From contig NC_086376.1 of assembly GCF_036588685.1 (NCBI RefSeq), forward strand, positions 29,115,930 through 29,179,929: 64,000 nt of DNA. The letters run 5' to 3'. Numbering within the stretch: position 1 is the stretch's first letter; each line of letters opens with the position of its first letter. Under the pieces are notes generated by a model. That model was not told where the DNA came from and did not search any database. It worked only from the letters and a program-made list of their open reading frames with translations. Shown here in pieces: positions 1 to 15,600 of the stretch. Made by a program: the position numbers and the translations under genes. Source of the stretch: Mytilus trossulus. Taxonomy: Eukaryota > Mollusca > Bivalvia > Mytilida > Mytilidae.

Positions 1-3000
1 AGGCCACTGTATTGTCTTGAACAATGAGGCCACTGTATTGTCTTGAACAATGAGGCCACTGTATCGTCTTGAACAATGAGGTCACTTTATTGTCTTGAAC
101 AATGAGGCCACTGTATCGTCTTGAACAATGAGGTCACTGTATTGTCTTGAACAATGAGGTCACTTTATTGTCTTGAACAATGAGGCCACTGTATCGTCTT
201 GAACAATGAGGCCACTGTATTGTCTTGAACAATGAGGTCACTTTATTGTCTTGAACAATGAGGTCACTTTATTGTCTTGAACAATGAGGCCACTGTATTG
301 TCTTGAACAATGAGGTCACTTTATTGTCTTGAACAATGAGGTCACTGTATTGTCTTGAACAATGAGGCCACTGTATTGTCTTGAACAATGAGGCCACTGT
401 ATTGTCTTGAACAATGAGGCCACTGTATCGTCTTGAACAATGAGGTCACTGTATTGTCTTGAACAATGAGGTCACTTTATTGTCTTGAACAATGAGGCCA
501 CTGTATTGTCCTGAACAATGAGGTCACTGTATTGTCCTGAACAATGAGGCCACTGTATTGTCCTGAACAATGAGGCCACTATATTGTCCTGAACAATGAA
601 GTCACTGTATTGTCTTGAACAAAGGGGCCACTGTATTGTCCTGAACAATGAAGTCACTGTATTGTCTTGAACAATGAGGTCACTGTATTGTCTTGAACAA
701 AGAGGCCACTGTATCGTCTTGAACAATGAGGTCACTGTATTGTCTTGAACAAAGAGGCCACTGTATTGTCTTGAACAATGAGGTCACTGTATTGTCTTGA
801 ACAATGAGGTCACTGTATTGTCTTGAACAATGAGGTCACTGTATTGTCTTGAACAAAGAGGTCACTGTATTGTCTTGAACAAAGAGGCCACTGTATTGTC
901 TTCAACAATGAGGTCACTGTATTGTCTTGAACAAAGAGGCCACTGTATTGTCTTGAACAATGAGGCCACTGTATCGTCTTGAACAATGATGTCACTTTAT
1001 TGTCTTGAACAATGAGGCCACTGTATTGTCTTGAACAAAGAGGCCACTGTATTGTCTTGAACAATGAGGCCACTGTATTGTCTTGAACAATGAGGTCACT
1101 GTATTGTCCTGAACAATGAGGCCACTATATTGTCCTGAACAATGAAGTCACTGTATTGTCTTGAACAAAGGGGCCACTGTATTGTCCTGAACAATGAAGT
1201 CACTGTATTGTCTTGAACAATGAGGTCACTGTATTGTCTTGAACAAAGAGGCCACTGTATCGTCTTGAACAATGAGGTCACTGTATTGTCTTGAACAAAG
1301 AGGCCACTGTATTGTCTTGAACAATGAGGTCACTGTATTGTCTTGAACAATGAGGTCACTGTATTGTCTTGAACAATGAGGTCACTGTATTGTCTTGAAC
1401 AAAGAGGTCACTGTATTGTCTTGAACAAAGAGGCCACTGTATTGTCTTCAACAATGAGGTCACTGTATTGTCTTGAACAAAGAGGCCACTGTATTGTCTT
1501 GAACAATGAGGCCACTGTATCGTCTTGAACAATGATGTCACTTTATTGTCTTGAACAATGAGGCCACTGTATTGTCTTGAACAAAGAGGCCACTGTATTG
1601 TCTTGAACAATGAGGCCACTGTATTGTCTTGAACAATGAGGTCACTGTATTGTCTTGAACAATGAGGTCACTTTATTGTCTTGAACAATGAGGTCACTGT
1701 ATTGTCTTGAACAATGAGGCCACTGTATCGTCTTGAACAATGAGGCCACTGTATCGTCTTGAACAATGAGGCCACTGTATTGTCTTGAACAATGAGGCCA
1801 CTGTATTGTCTTGAACAATGAGGCCACTGTATCGTCTTGAACAAAGAGGCCACTGTATTGTCTTGAACAATGAGGTCACTGTATTGTCTTGAACAATGAG
1901 GTCACTGTATTGTCTTGAACAATGAGGTCACTGTATTGTCTTGAACAAAGAGGTCACTGTATTGTCTTAAACAAAGAGGCCACTGTATTGTATTCAACAA
2001 TGAGGTCACTGTATTGTCTTGAACAAAGAGGCCACTGTATTGTCTTGAACAATGAGGCCACTGTATCGTCTTGAACAATGATGTCACTTTATTGTCTTGA
2101 ACAATGAGGCCACTGTATTGTCTTGAACAAAGAGGCCACTGTATTGTCTTGAACAATGAGGCCACTGTATTGTCTTGAACAATGAGGTCACTGTATTGTC
2201 TTGAACAATGAGGTCACTGTATTGTCTTGAACAATGAGGCCACTGTATTGTCTTGAACAATGAGGTCACTTTATTGTCTTGAACAATGAGGTCACTGTTT
2301 GTCTTGAACAATGAGGTCACTGTATTGTCTTGAACAATGAGGCCACTGTATCGTCTTGAACAATGAGGCCACTGTATTGTCTTGAACAATGAGGCCACTG
2401 TATCGTCTTGAACAATGAGGTCACTGTATTGTCTTGAACAATGAGGCCACTGTATTGTCTTGAACAATGAGGTCACTGTATTGTCTTGAACAATGAGGCC
2501 ACTGTATCGTCTTGAACAATGAGGCCACTGTATTGTCTTGAACAATGAGGCCACTGTATTGTCTTGAACAATGAGGCCACTGTATCGTCTTGAACAATGA
2601 GGTCACTGTATTGTCTTGAACAATGAGGTCACTGTATTGTCTTGAACAATGAGGTCACTGTTTGTCTTGAACAATGAGGCCACTGTATTGTCTTGAACAA
2701 TGAGGTCACTGTATTGTCTTGAACAATGAGGTCACTGTATTGTCTTGAACAATGAGGTCACTGTTTGTCTTGAACAATGAGGCCACTGTATTGTCTTGAA
2801 CAATGAAGTCACTGTATTGTCTTGAACAAAGAGGTCACTGTATTGTCTTGAACAATGAGGCCACTGTATTGTCTTGAACAATGAGGTCACTGTTTGTCTT
2901 GAACAATGAGGCCACTGTATTGTCTTGAACAATGAGGTCACTGTATTGTCTGGAACAATGAGGTCACTGTATTGTCTTGAACAATGAGGCCACTGTATCG

Positions 3001-3555
3001 TCTTGAACAATGAGGTCACTGTATTGTCTTGAACAATGAGGCCACTGTATTGTCTTGAACAATGAGGTCACTGTTTGTCTTGAACAATGAGGCCACTGTA
3101 TTGTCTTGAACAATGAGGTCACTGTATTGTCTTGAACAATGAGGTCACTGTATTGTCTTGAACAAAGAGGCCACTGTATTGTCTTGAACAATGAGGCCAC
3201 TGTATCGTCTTGAACAATGATGTCACTTTATTGTCTTGAACAATGAGGCCACTGTATTGTCTTGAACAAAGAGGCCACTGTATTGTCTTGAACAATGAGG
3301 CCACTGTATTGTCTTGAATGAGGTCACTGTATTGTCTTGAACAATGAGGTCACTGTATTGTCTTGAACAATGAGGCCACTGTATTGTCTTGAACAATGAG
3401 GTCACTTTATTGTCTTGAACAATGAGGTCACTGTTTGTCTTGAACAATGAGGTCACTGTATTGTCTTGAACAATGAGGCCACTGTATCGTCTTGAACAAT
3501 GAGGCCACTGTATTGTCTTGAACAATGAGGCCACTGTATCGTCTTGAACAATGAG
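1..3555. repeat. Partial older copy of the higher-order repeat (offset 8,224)
   Basis: Positions 1 to about 3555 align with 8225 to about 11779 at a constant 8,224-bp offset, for example the 23-bp unit near 3318 with that near 11540. Alignment breaks near 3555, where GGCCACT stands against GGTCACT. This is therefore a third partial representative of the large repeat, separated from the others by a rearranged segment at 3555-6720. Confidence 0.8.
783..2420. repeat. 546-bp (21-unit) tandem sub-repeats
   Basis: Three consecutive blocks spaced 546 bp (21 x 26) are marked by a rare TTCAAC unit at about 901 and 1447 and its TATTCAAC derivative at about 1990, each followed by an AATGATG unit. Related blocks recur near 3609 (offset 2,253 from 1356) and 5085 (a further 1,476). 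Confidence 0.8.
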
Positions 3556-6500
3556 GCCACTGTATTGTCTTGAACAATGAGGTCACTGTATTGTCTTGAA
3601 CAATGAGGTCACTGTATTGTCTTGAACAATGAGGTCACTGTATTGTCTTGAACAAAGAGGTCACTGTATTGTCTTGAACAAAGAGGCCACTGTATTGTCT
3701 TCAACAATGAGGTCACTGTATTGTCTTGAACAAAGAGGCCACTGTATTGTCTTGAACAATGAGGCCACTGTATCGTCTTGAACAATGATGTCACTTTATT
3801 GTCTTGAACAATGAGGCCACTGTATTGTCTTGAACAAAGAGGCCACTGTATTGTCTTGAACAATGAGGCCACTGTATTGTCTTGAACAATGAGGTCACTG
3901 TATTGTCTTGAACAATGAGGTCACTTTATTGTCTTGAACAATGAGGTCACTGTATTGTCTTGAACAATGAGGCCACTGTATCGTCTTGAACAATGAGGCC
4001 ACTGTATCGTCTTGAACAATGAGGCCACTGTATTGTCTTGAACAATGAGGCCACTGTATTGTCTTGAACAATGAGGCCACTGTATCGTCTTGAACAAAGA
4101 GGCCACTGTATTGTCTTGAACAATGAGGTCACTGTATTGTCTTGAACAATGAGGTCACTGTATTGTCTTGAACAATGAGGTCACTGTATTGTCTTGAACA
4201 AAGAGGTCACTGTATTGTCTTGAACAATGAGGTCACTGTTTGTCTTGAACAATGAGGCCACTGTATTGTCTTGAACAATGAAGTCACTGTATTGTCTTGA
4301 ACAAAGAGGTCACTGTATTGTCTTGAACAATGAGGCCACTGTATTGTCTTGAACAATGAGGTCACTGTTTGTCTTGAACAATGAGGCCACTGTATTGTCT
4401 TGAACAATGAGGCCACTGTATTGTCTGGAACAATGAGGTCACTGTATTGTCTTGAACAATGAGGTCACTGTATTGTCTTGAACAATGAGGCCACTGTATT
4501 GTCTTGAACAATGAGGCCACTGTATTGTCTTGAACAATGAGGTCACTGTATTGTCTTGAACAATGAGGTCACTGTATTGTCTTGAACAAAGAGGTCACTG
4601 TATTGTCTTGAACAAAGAGGCCACTGTATTGTCTTGAACAAAGAGGCCACTGTATTGTCTTGAACAATGAGGCCACTGTATCGTCTTGAACAATGATGTC
4701 ACTTTATTGTCTTGAACAATGAGGCCACTGTATTGTCTTGAACAAAGAGGCCACTGTATTGTCTTGAACAATGAGGCCACTGTATTGTCTTGAATGAGGT
4801 CACTGTATTGTCTTGAACAATGAGGTCACTGTATTGTCTTGAACAATGAGGCCACTGTATTGTCTTGAACAATGAGGTCACTTTATTGTCTTGAACAATG
4901 AGGTCACTGTTTGTCTTGAACAATGAGGTCACTGTATTGTCTTGAACAATGAGGCCACTGTATCGTCTTGAACAATGAGGCCACTGTATTGTCTTGAACA
5001 ATGAGGCCACTGTATCGTCTTGAACAATGAGGCCACTGTATTGTCTTGAACAATGAGGTCACTGTATTGTCTTGAACAATGAGGTCACTGTATTGTCTTG
5101 AACAATGAGGTCACTGTATTGTCTTGAACAAAGAGGTCACTGTATTGTCTTGAACAAAGAGGCCACTGTATTGTCTTCAACAATGAGGTCACTGTATTGT
5201 CTTGAACAAAGAGGCCACTGTATTGTCTTGAACAATGAGGCCACTGTATCGTCTTGAACAATGATGTCACTTTATTGTCTTGAACAATGAGGCCACTGTA
5301 TTGTCTTGAACAAAGAGGCCACTGTATTGTCTTGAACAATGAGGCCACTGTATTGTCTTGAACAATGAGGTCACTGTATTGTCTTGAACAATGAGGTCAC
5401 TTTATTGTCTTGAACAATGAGGTCACTGTATTGTCTTGAACAATGAGGCCACTGTATCGTCTTGAACAATGAGGCCACTGTATCGTCTTGAACAATGAGG
5501 CCACTGTATTGTCTTGAACAATGAGGCCACTGTATTGTCTTGAACAATGAGGCCACTGTATCGTCTTGAACAAAGAGGCCACTGTATTGTCTTGAACAAT
5601 GAGGTCACTGTATTGTCTTGAACAATGAGGTCACTGTATTGTCTTGAACAATGAGGTCACTGTATTGTCTTGAACAAAGAGGTCACTGTATTGTCTTAAA
5701 CAAAGAGGCCACTGTATTGTATTCAACAATGAGGTCACTGTATTGTCTTGAACAAAGAGGCCACTGTATTGTCTTGAACAATGAGGCCACTGTATCGTCT
5801 TGAACAATGATGTCACTTTATTGTCTTGAACAATGAGGCCACTGTATTGTCTTGAACAAAGAGGCCACTGTATTGTCTTGAACAATGAGGCCACTGTATT
5901 GTCTTGAACAATGAGGTCACTGTATTGTCTTGAACAATGAGGTCACTGTATTGTCTTGAACAATGAGGCCACTGTATTGTCTTGAACAATGAGGTCACTT
6001 TATTGTCTTGAACAATGAGGTCACTGTTTGTCTTGAACAATGAGGTCACTGTATTGTCTTGAACAATGAGGCCACTGTATCGTCTTGAACAATGAGGCCA
6101 CTGTATTGTCTTGAACAATGAGGCCACTGTATCGTCTTGAACAATGAGGTCACTGTATTGTCTTGAACAATGAGGCCACTGTATTGTCTTGAACAATGAG
6201 GTCACTGTATTGTCTTGAACAATGAGGCCACTGTATCGTCTTGAACAATGAGGCCACTGTATTGTCTTGAACAATGAGGCCACTGTATTGTCTTGAACAA
6301 TGAGGCCACTGTATCGTCTTGAACAATGAGGTCACTGTATTGTCTTGAACAATGAGGTCACTGTATTGTCTTGAACAATGAGGTCACTGTTTGTCTTGAA
6401 CAATGAGGCCACTGTATTGTCTTGAACAATGAGGTCACTGTATTGTCTTGAACAATGAGGTCACTGTATTGTCTTGAACAATGAGGTCACTGTTTGTCTT

Positions 6501-6720
6501 GAACAATGAGGCCACTGTATTGTCTTGAACAATGAAGTCACTGTATTGTCTTGAACAAAGAGGTCACTGTATTGTCTTGAACAATGAGGCCACTGTATTG
6601 TCTTGAACAATGAGGCCACTGTATTGTCTTGAACAATGAGGTCACTGTATTGTCTTGAACAATGAGGCCACTGTATCGTCTTGAACAATGAGGCCACTGT
6701 ATTGTCTTGAACAAAGAGGC

Positions 6721-9700
6721 CACTGTATTGTCTTGAACAATGAGGCCACTGTATCGTCTTGAACAATGAGGTCACTTTATTGTCTTGAACAATGAGGCCA
6801 CTGTATCGTCTTGAACAATGAGGTCACTGTATTGTCTTGAACAATGAGGTCACTTTATTGTCTTGAACAATGAGGCCACTGTATCGTCTTGAACAATGAG
6901 GCCACTGTATTGTCTTGAACAATGAGGTCACTTTATTGTCTTGAACAATGAGGTCACTTTATTGTCTTGAACAATGAGGCCACTGTATTGTCTTGAACAA
7001 TGAGGTCACTTTATTGTCTTGAACAATGAGGTCACTGTATTGTCTTGAACAATGAGGCCACTGTATTGTCTTGAACAATGAGGCCACTGTATTGTCTTGA
7101 ACAATGAGGCCACTGTATCGTCTTGAACAATGAGGTCACTTTATTGTCTTGAACAATGAGGCCACTGTATCGTCTTGAACAATGAGGTCACTGTATTGTC
7201 TTGAACAATGAGGTCACTTTATTGTCTTGAACAATGAGGCCACTGTATCGTCTTGAACAATGAGGCCACTGTATTGTCTTGAACAATGAGGTCACTTTAT
7301 TGTCTTGAACAATGAGGTCACTTTATTGTCTTGAACAATGAGGCCACTGTATTGTCTTGAACAATGAGGTCACTTTATTGTCTTGAACAATGAGGTCACT
7401 GTATTGTCTTGAACAATGAGGCCACTGTATTGTCTTGAACAATGAGGCCACTGTATTGTCTTGAACAATGAGGCCACTGTATCGTCTTGAACAATGAGGT
7501 CACTGTATTGTCTTGAACAATGAGGTCACTTTATTGTCTTGAACAATGAGGCCACTGTATTGTCCTGAACAATGAGGTCACTGTATTGTCCTGAACAATG
7601 AGGCCACTGTATTGTCCTGAACAATGAGGCCACTATATTGTCCTGAACAATGAAGTCACTGTATTGTCTTGAACAAAGGGGCCACTGTATTGTCCTGAAC
7701 AATGAAGTCACTGTATTGTCTTGAACAATGAGGTCACTGTATTGTCTTGAACAATGAGGTCACTGTATTGTCTTGAACAATGAGGCCACTGTATTGTCTT
7801 GAACAATGAGGTCACTGTATTGTCTTGAACAATGAGGCCACTGTATCGTCTTGAACAATGAGGCCACTGTATTGTCTTGAACAAAGAGGCCACTGTATTG
7901 TCTTGAACAATGAGGCCACTGTATCGTCTTGAACAATGAGGTCACTTTATTGTCTTGAACAATGAGGCCACTGTATCGTCTTGAACAATGAGGTCACTGT
8001 ATTGTCTTGAACAATGAGGTCACTTTATTGTCTTGAACAATGAGGCCACTGTATCGTCTTGAACAATGAGGCCACTGTATTGTCTTGAACAATGAGGTCA
8101 CTTTATTGTCTTGAACAATGAGGTCACTTTATTGTCTTGAACAATGAGGCCACTGTATTGTCTTGAACAATGAGGTCACTTTATTGTCTTGAACAATGAG
8201 GTCACTGTATTGTCTTGAACAATGAGGCCACTGTATTGTCTTGAACAATGAGGCCACTGTATTGTCTTGAACAATGAGGCCACTGTATCGTCTTGAACAA
8301 TGAGGTCACTTTATTGTCTTGAACAATGAGGCCACTGTATCGTCTTGAACAATGAGGTCACTGTATTGTCTTGAACAATGAGGTCACTTTATTGTCTTGA
8401 ACAATGAGGCCACTGTATCGTCTTGAACAATGAGGCCACTGTATTGTCTTGAACAATGAGGTCACTTTATTGTCTTGAACAATGAGGTCACTTTATTGTC
8501 TTGAACAATGAGGCCACTGTATTGTCTTGAACAATGAGGTCACTTTATTGTCTTGAACAATGAGGTCACTGTATTGTCTTGAACAATGAGGCCACTGTAT
8601 TGTCTTGAACAATGAGGCCACTGTATTGTCTTGAACAATGAGGCCACTGTATCGTCTTGAACAATGAGGTCACTGTATTGTCTTGAACAATGAGGTCACT
8701 TTATTGTCTTGAACAATGAGGCCACTGTATTGTCCTGAACAATGAGGTCACTGTATTGTCCTGAACAATGAGGCCACTGTATTGTCCTGAACAATGAGGC
8801 CACTATATTGTCCTGAACAATGAAGTCACTGTATTGTCTTGAACAAAGGGGCCACTGTATTGTCCTGAACAATGAAGTCACTGTATTGTCTTGAACAATG
8901 AGGTCACTGTATTGTCTTGAACAAAGAGGCCACTGTATCGTCTTGAACAATGAGGTCACTGTATTGTCTTGAACAAAGAGGCCACTGTATTGTCTTGAAC
9001 AATGAGGTCACTGTATTGTCTTGAACAATGAGGTCACTGTATTGTCTTGAACAATGAGGTCACTGTATTGTCTTGAACAAAGAGGTCACTGTATTGTCTT
9101 GAACAAAGAGGCCACTGTATTGTCTTCAACAATGAGGTCACTGTATTGTCTTGAACAAAGAGGCCACTGTATTGTCTTGAACAATGAGGCCACTGTATCG
9201 TCTTGAACAATGATGTCACTTTATTGTCTTGAACAATGAGGCCACTGTATTGTCTTGAACAAAGAGGCCACTGTATTGTCTTGAACAATGAGGCCACTGT
9301 ATTGTCTTGAACAATGAGGTCACTGTATTGTCCTGAACAATGAGGCCACTATATTGTCCTGAACAATGAAGTCACTGTATTGTCTTGAACAAAGGGGCCA
9401 CTGTATTGTCCTGAACAATGAAGTCACTGTATTGTCTTGAACAATGAGGTCACTGTATTGTCTTGAACAAAGAGGCCACTGTATCGTCTTGAACAATGAG
9501 GTCACTGTATTGTCTTGAACAAAGAGGCCACTGTATTGTCTTGAACAATGAGGTCACTGTATTGTCTTGAACAATGAGGTCACTGTATTGTCTTGAACAA
9601 TGAGGTCACTGTATTGTCTTGAACAAAGAGGTCACTGTATTGTCTTGAACAAAGAGGCCACTGTATTGTCTTCAACAATGAGGTCACTGTATTGTCTTGA

Positions 9701-12660
9701 ACAAAGAGGCCACTGTATTGTCTTGAACAATGAGGCCACTGTATCGTCTTGAACAATGATGTCACTTTATTGTCTTGAACAATGAGGCCACTGTATTGTC
9801 TTGAACAAAGAGGCCACTGTATTGTCTTGAACAATGAGGCCACTGTATTGTCTTGAACAATGAGGTCACTGTATTGTCTTGAACAATGAGGTCACTTTAT
9901 TGTCTTGAACAATGAGGTCACTGTATTGTCTTGAACAATGAGGCCACTGTATCGTCTTGAACAATGAGGCCACTGTATCGTCTTGAACAATGAGGCCACT
10001 GTATTGTCTTGAACAATGAGGCCACTGTATTGTCTTGAACAATGAGGCCACTGTATCGTCTTGAACAAAGAGGCCACTGTATTGTCTTGAACAATGAGGT
10101 CACTGTATTGTCTTGAACAATGAGGTCACTGTATTGTCTTGAACAATGAGGTCACTGTATTGTCTTGAACAAAGAGGTCACTGTATTGTCTTAAACAAAG
10201 AGGCCACTGTATTGTATTCAACAATGAGGTCACTGTATTGTCTTGAACAAAGAGGCCACTGTATTGTCTTGAACAATGAGGCCACTGTATCGTCTTGAAC
10301 AATGATGTCACTTTATTGTCTTGAACAATGAGGCCACTGTATTGTCTTGAACAAAGAGGCCACTGTATTGTCTTGAACAATGAGGCCACTGTATTGTCTT
10401 GAACAATGAGGTCACTGTATTGTCTTGAACAATGAGGTCACTGTATTGTCTTGAACAATGAGGCCACTGTATTGTCTTGAACAATGAGGTCACTTTATTG
10501 TCTTGAACAATGAGGTCACTGTTTGTCTTGAACAATGAGGTCACTGTATTGTCTTGAACAATGAGGCCACTGTATCGTCTTGAACAATGAGGCCACTGTA
10601 TTGTCTTGAACAATGAGGCCACTGTATCGTCTTGAACAATGAGGTCACTGTATTGTCTTGAACAATGAGGCCACTGTATTGTCTTGAACAATGAGGTCAC
10701 TGTATTGTCTTGAACAATGAGGCCACTGTATCGTCTTGAACAATGAGGCCACTGTATTGTCTTGAACAATGAGGCCACTGTATTGTCTTGAACAATGAGG
10801 CCACTGTATCGTCTTGAACAATGAGGTCACTGTATTGTCTTGAACAATGAGGTCACTGTATTGTCTTGAACAATGAGGTCACTGTTTGTCTTGAACAATG
10901 AGGCCACTGTATTGTCTTGAACAATGAGGTCACTGTATTGTCTTGAACAATGAGGTCACTGTATTGTCTTGAACAATGAGGTCACTGTTTGTCTTGAACA
11001 ATGAGGCCACTGTATTGTCTTGAACAATGAAGTCACTGTATTGTCTTGAACAAAGAGGTCACTGTATTGTCTTGAACAATGAGGCCACTGTATTGTCTTG
11101 AACAATGAGGTCACTGTTTGTCTTGAACAATGAGGCCACTGTATTGTCTTGAACAATGAGGTCACTGTATTGTCTGGAACAATGAGGTCACTGTATTGTC
11201 TTGAACAATGAGGCCACTGTATCGTCTTGAACAATGAGGTCACTGTATTGTCTTGAACAATGAGGCCACTGTATTGTCTTGAACAATGAGGTCACTGTTT
11301 GTCTTGAACAATGAGGCCACTGTATTGTCTTGAACAATGAGGTCACTGTATTGTCTTGAACAATGAGGTCACTGTATTGTCTTGAACAAAGAGGCCACTG
11401 TATTGTCTTGAACAATGAGGCCACTGTATCGTCTTGAACAATGATGTCACTTTATTGTCTTGAACAATGAGGCCACTGTATTGTCTTGAACAAAGAGGCC
11501 ACTGTATTGTCTTGAACAATGAGGCCACTGTATTGTCTTGAATGAGGTCACTGTATTGTCTTGAACAATGAGGTCACTGTATTGTCTTGAACAATGAGGC
11601 CACTGTATTGTCTTGAACAATGAGGTCACTTTATTGTCTTGAACAATGAGGTCACTGTTTGTCTTGAACAATGAGGTCACTGTATTGTCTTGAACAATGA
11701 GGCCACTGTATCGTCTTGAACAATGAGGCCACTGTATTGTCTTGAACAATGAGGCCACTGTATCGTCTTGAACAATGAGGTCACTGTATTGTCTTGAACA
11801 ATGAGGCCACTGTATTGTCTTGAACAATGAGGTCACTGTATTGTCTTGAACAATGAGGCCACTGTATCGTCTTGAACAATGAGGCCACTGTATTGTCTTG
11901 AACAATGAGGCCACTGTATTGTCTTGAACAATGAGGCCACTGTATCGTCTTGAACAATGAGGTCACTGTATTGTCTTGAACAATGAGGTCACTGTATTGT
12001 CTTGAACAATGAGGTCACTGTTTGTCTTGAACAATGAGGCCACTGTATTGTCTTGAACAATGAGGTCACTGTATTGTCTTGAACAATGAGGTCACTGTAT
12101 TGTCTTTAACAATGAGGTCACTGTTTGTCTTGAACAATGAGGCCACTGTATTGTCTTGAACAATGAAGTCACTGTATTGTCTTGAACAAAGAGGTCACTG
12201 TATTGTCTTGAACAATGAGGCCACTGTATTGTCTTGAACAATGAGGTCACTGTTTGTCTTGAACAATGAGGCCACTGTATTGTCTTGAACAATGAGGTCA
12301 CTGTATTGTCTTGAACAATGAGGTCACTGTATTGTCTTGAACAATGAGGCCACTGTATCGTCTTGAACAATGAGGTCACTGTATTGTCTTGAACAATGAG
12401 GCCACTGTATTGTCTTGAACAATGAGGTCACTGTTTGTCTTGAACAATGAGGCCACTGTATTGTCTTGAACAATGAGGTCACTGTATTGTCTTGAACAAT
12501 GAGGTCACTGTATTGTCTTGAACAATGAGGCCACTGTATTGTCTTGAACAATGAGGTCACTGTATTGTCTTGAACAATGAGGTCACTGTATTGTCTTGAA
12601 CAATGAGGTCACTGTTTGTCTTGAACAATGAGGTCACTGTATTGTCTTGAACAATGAGGC
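6721..12660. repeat. 5,940-bp higher-order repeat, copy 1
   Basis: This block matches 12661-18600 at a constant offset of 5,940 bp and abuts it. I compared selected stretches and reading-frame markers, not every base. I noticed only two substitutions: an AATGAG to AAAGAG change around 6897/12837 and a C to G change at about 10595/16535. Homology starts at about 6721 and the preceding lines do not align at this offset. Confidence 0.9.
6769..8696. repeat. 364-bp (14-unit) and 1,170-bp (45-unit) sub-repeats
   Basis: A characteristic succession of CTTTAT and TATCGTC units starts near 6769, 7133, 7939 and 8303. The spacings are 364 bp (14 units) and 806 bp (31 units), together 1,170 bp. The same pattern reappears 5,940 bp to the right (12709, 13073, 13879, 14243). 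Confidence 0.75.
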
Positions 12661-15600
12661 CACTGTATTGTCTTGAACAATGAGGCCACTGTATCGTCTT
12701 GAACAATGAGGTCACTTTATTGTCTTGAACAATGAGGCCACTGTATCGTCTTGAACAATGAGGTCACTGTATTGTCTTGAACAATGAGGTCACTTTATTG
12801 TCTTGAACAATGAGGCCACTGTATCGTCTTGAACAAAGAGGCCACTGTATTGTCTTGAACAATGAGGTCACTTTATTGTCTTGAACAATGAGGTCACTTT
12901 ATTGTCTTGAACAATGAGGCCACTGTATTGTCTTGAACAATGAGGTCACTTTATTGTCTTGAACAATGAGGTCACTGTATTGTCTTGAACAATGAGGCCA
13001 CTGTATTGTCTTGAACAATGAGGCCACTGTATTGTCTTGAACAATGAGGCCACTGTATCGTCTTGAACAATGAGGTCACTTTATTGTCTTGAACAATGAG
13101 GCCACTGTATCGTCTTGAACAATGAGGTCACTGTATTGTCTTGAACAATGAGGTCACTTTATTGTCTTGAACAATGAGGCCACTGTATCGTCTTGAACAA
13201 TGAGGCCACTGTATTGTCTTGAACAATGAGGTCACTTTATTGTCTTGAACAATGAGGTCACTTTATTGTCTTGAACAATGAGGCCACTGTATTGTCTTGA
13301 ACAATGAGGTCACTTTATTGTCTTGAACAATGAGGTCACTGTATTGTCTTGAACAATGAGGCCACTGTATTGTCTTGAACAATGAGGCCACTGTATTGTC
13401 TTGAACAATGAGGCCACTGTATCGTCTTGAACAATGAGGTCACTGTATTGTCTTGAACAATGAGGTCACTTTATTGTCTTGAACAATGAGGCCACTGTAT
13501 TGTCCTGAACAATGAGGTCACTGTATTGTCCTGAACAATGAGGCCACTGTATTGTCCTGAACAATGAGGCCACTATATTGTCCTGAACAATGAAGTCACT
13601 GTATTGTCTTGAACAAAGGGGCCACTGTATTGTCCTGAACAATGAAGTCACTGTATTGTCTTGAACAATGAGGTCACTGTATTGTCTTGAACAATGAGGT
13701 CACTGTATTGTCTTGAACAATGAGGCCACTGTATTGTCTTGAACAATGAGGTCACTGTATTGTCTTGAACAATGAGGCCACTGTATCGTCTTGAACAATG
13801 AGGCCACTGTATTGTCTTGAACAAAGAGGCCACTGTATTGTCTTGAACAATGAGGCCACTGTATCGTCTTGAACAATGAGGTCACTTTATTGTCTTGAAC
13901 AATGAGGCCACTGTATCGTCTTGAACAATGAGGTCACTGTATTGTCTTGAACAATGAGGTCACTTTATTGTCTTGAACAATGAGGCCACTGTATCGTCTT
14001 GAACAATGAGGCCACTGTATTGTCTTGAACAATGAGGTCACTTTATTGTCTTGAACAATGAGGTCACTTTATTGTCTTGAACAATGAGGCCACTGTATTG
14101 TCTTGAACAATGAGGTCACTTTATTGTCTTGAACAATGAGGTCACTGTATTGTCTTGAACAATGAGGCCACTGTATTGTCTTGAACAATGAGGCCACTGT
14201 ATTGTCTTGAACAATGAGGCCACTGTATCGTCTTGAACAATGAGGTCACTTTATTGTCTTGAACAATGAGGCCACTGTATCGTCTTGAACAATGAGGTCA
14301 CTGTATTGTCTTGAACAATGAGGTCACTTTATTGTCTTGAACAATGAGGCCACTGTATCGTCTTGAACAATGAGGCCACTGTATTGTCTTGAACAATGAG
14401 GTCACTTTATTGTCTTGAACAATGAGGTCACTTTATTGTCTTGAACAATGAGGCCACTGTATTGTCTTGAACAATGAGGTCACTTTATTGTCTTGAACAA
14501 TGAGGTCACTGTATTGTCTTGAACAATGAGGCCACTGTATTGTCTTGAACAATGAGGCCACTGTATTGTCTTGAACAATGAGGCCACTGTATCGTCTTGA
14601 ACAATGAGGTCACTGTATTGTCTTGAACAATGAGGTCACTTTATTGTCTTGAACAATGAGGCCACTGTATTGTCCTGAACAATGAGGTCACTGTATTGTC
14701 CTGAACAATGAGGCCACTGTATTGTCCTGAACAATGAGGCCACTATATTGTCCTGAACAATGAAGTCACTGTATTGTCTTGAACAAAGGGGCCACTGTAT
14801 TGTCCTGAACAATGAAGTCACTGTATTGTCTTGAACAATGAGGTCACTGTATTGTCTTGAACAAAGAGGCCACTGTATCGTCTTGAACAATGAGGTCACT
14901 GTATTGTCTTGAACAAAGAGGCCACTGTATTGTCTTGAACAATGAGGTCACTGTATTGTCTTGAACAATGAGGTCACTGTATTGTCTTGAACAATGAGGT
15001 CACTGTATTGTCTTGAACAAAGAGGTCACTGTATTGTCTTGAACAAAGAGGCCACTGTATTGTCTTCAACAATGAGGTCACTGTATTGTCTTGAACAAAG
15101 AGGCCACTGTATTGTCTTGAACAATGAGGCCACTGTATCGTCTTGAACAATGATGTCACTTTATTGTCTTGAACAATGAGGCCACTGTATTGTCTTGAAC
15201 AAAGAGGCCACTGTATTGTCTTGAACAATGAGGCCACTGTATTGTCTTGAACAATGAGGTCACTGTATTGTCCTGAACAATGAGGCCACTATATTGTCCT
15301 GAACAATGAAGTCACTGTATTGTCTTGAACAAAGGGGCCACTGTATTGTCCTGAACAATGAAGTCACTGTATTGTCTTGAACAATGAGGTCACTGTATTG
15401 TCTTGAACAAAGAGGCCACTGTATCGTCTTGAACAATGAGGTCACTGTATTGTCTTGAACAAAGAGGCCACTGTATTGTCTTGAACAATGAGGTCACTGT
15501 ATTGTCTTGAACAATGAGGTCACTGTATTGTCTTGAACAATGAGGTCACTGTATTGTCTTGAACAAAGAGGTCACTGTATTGTCTTGAACAAAGAGGCCA

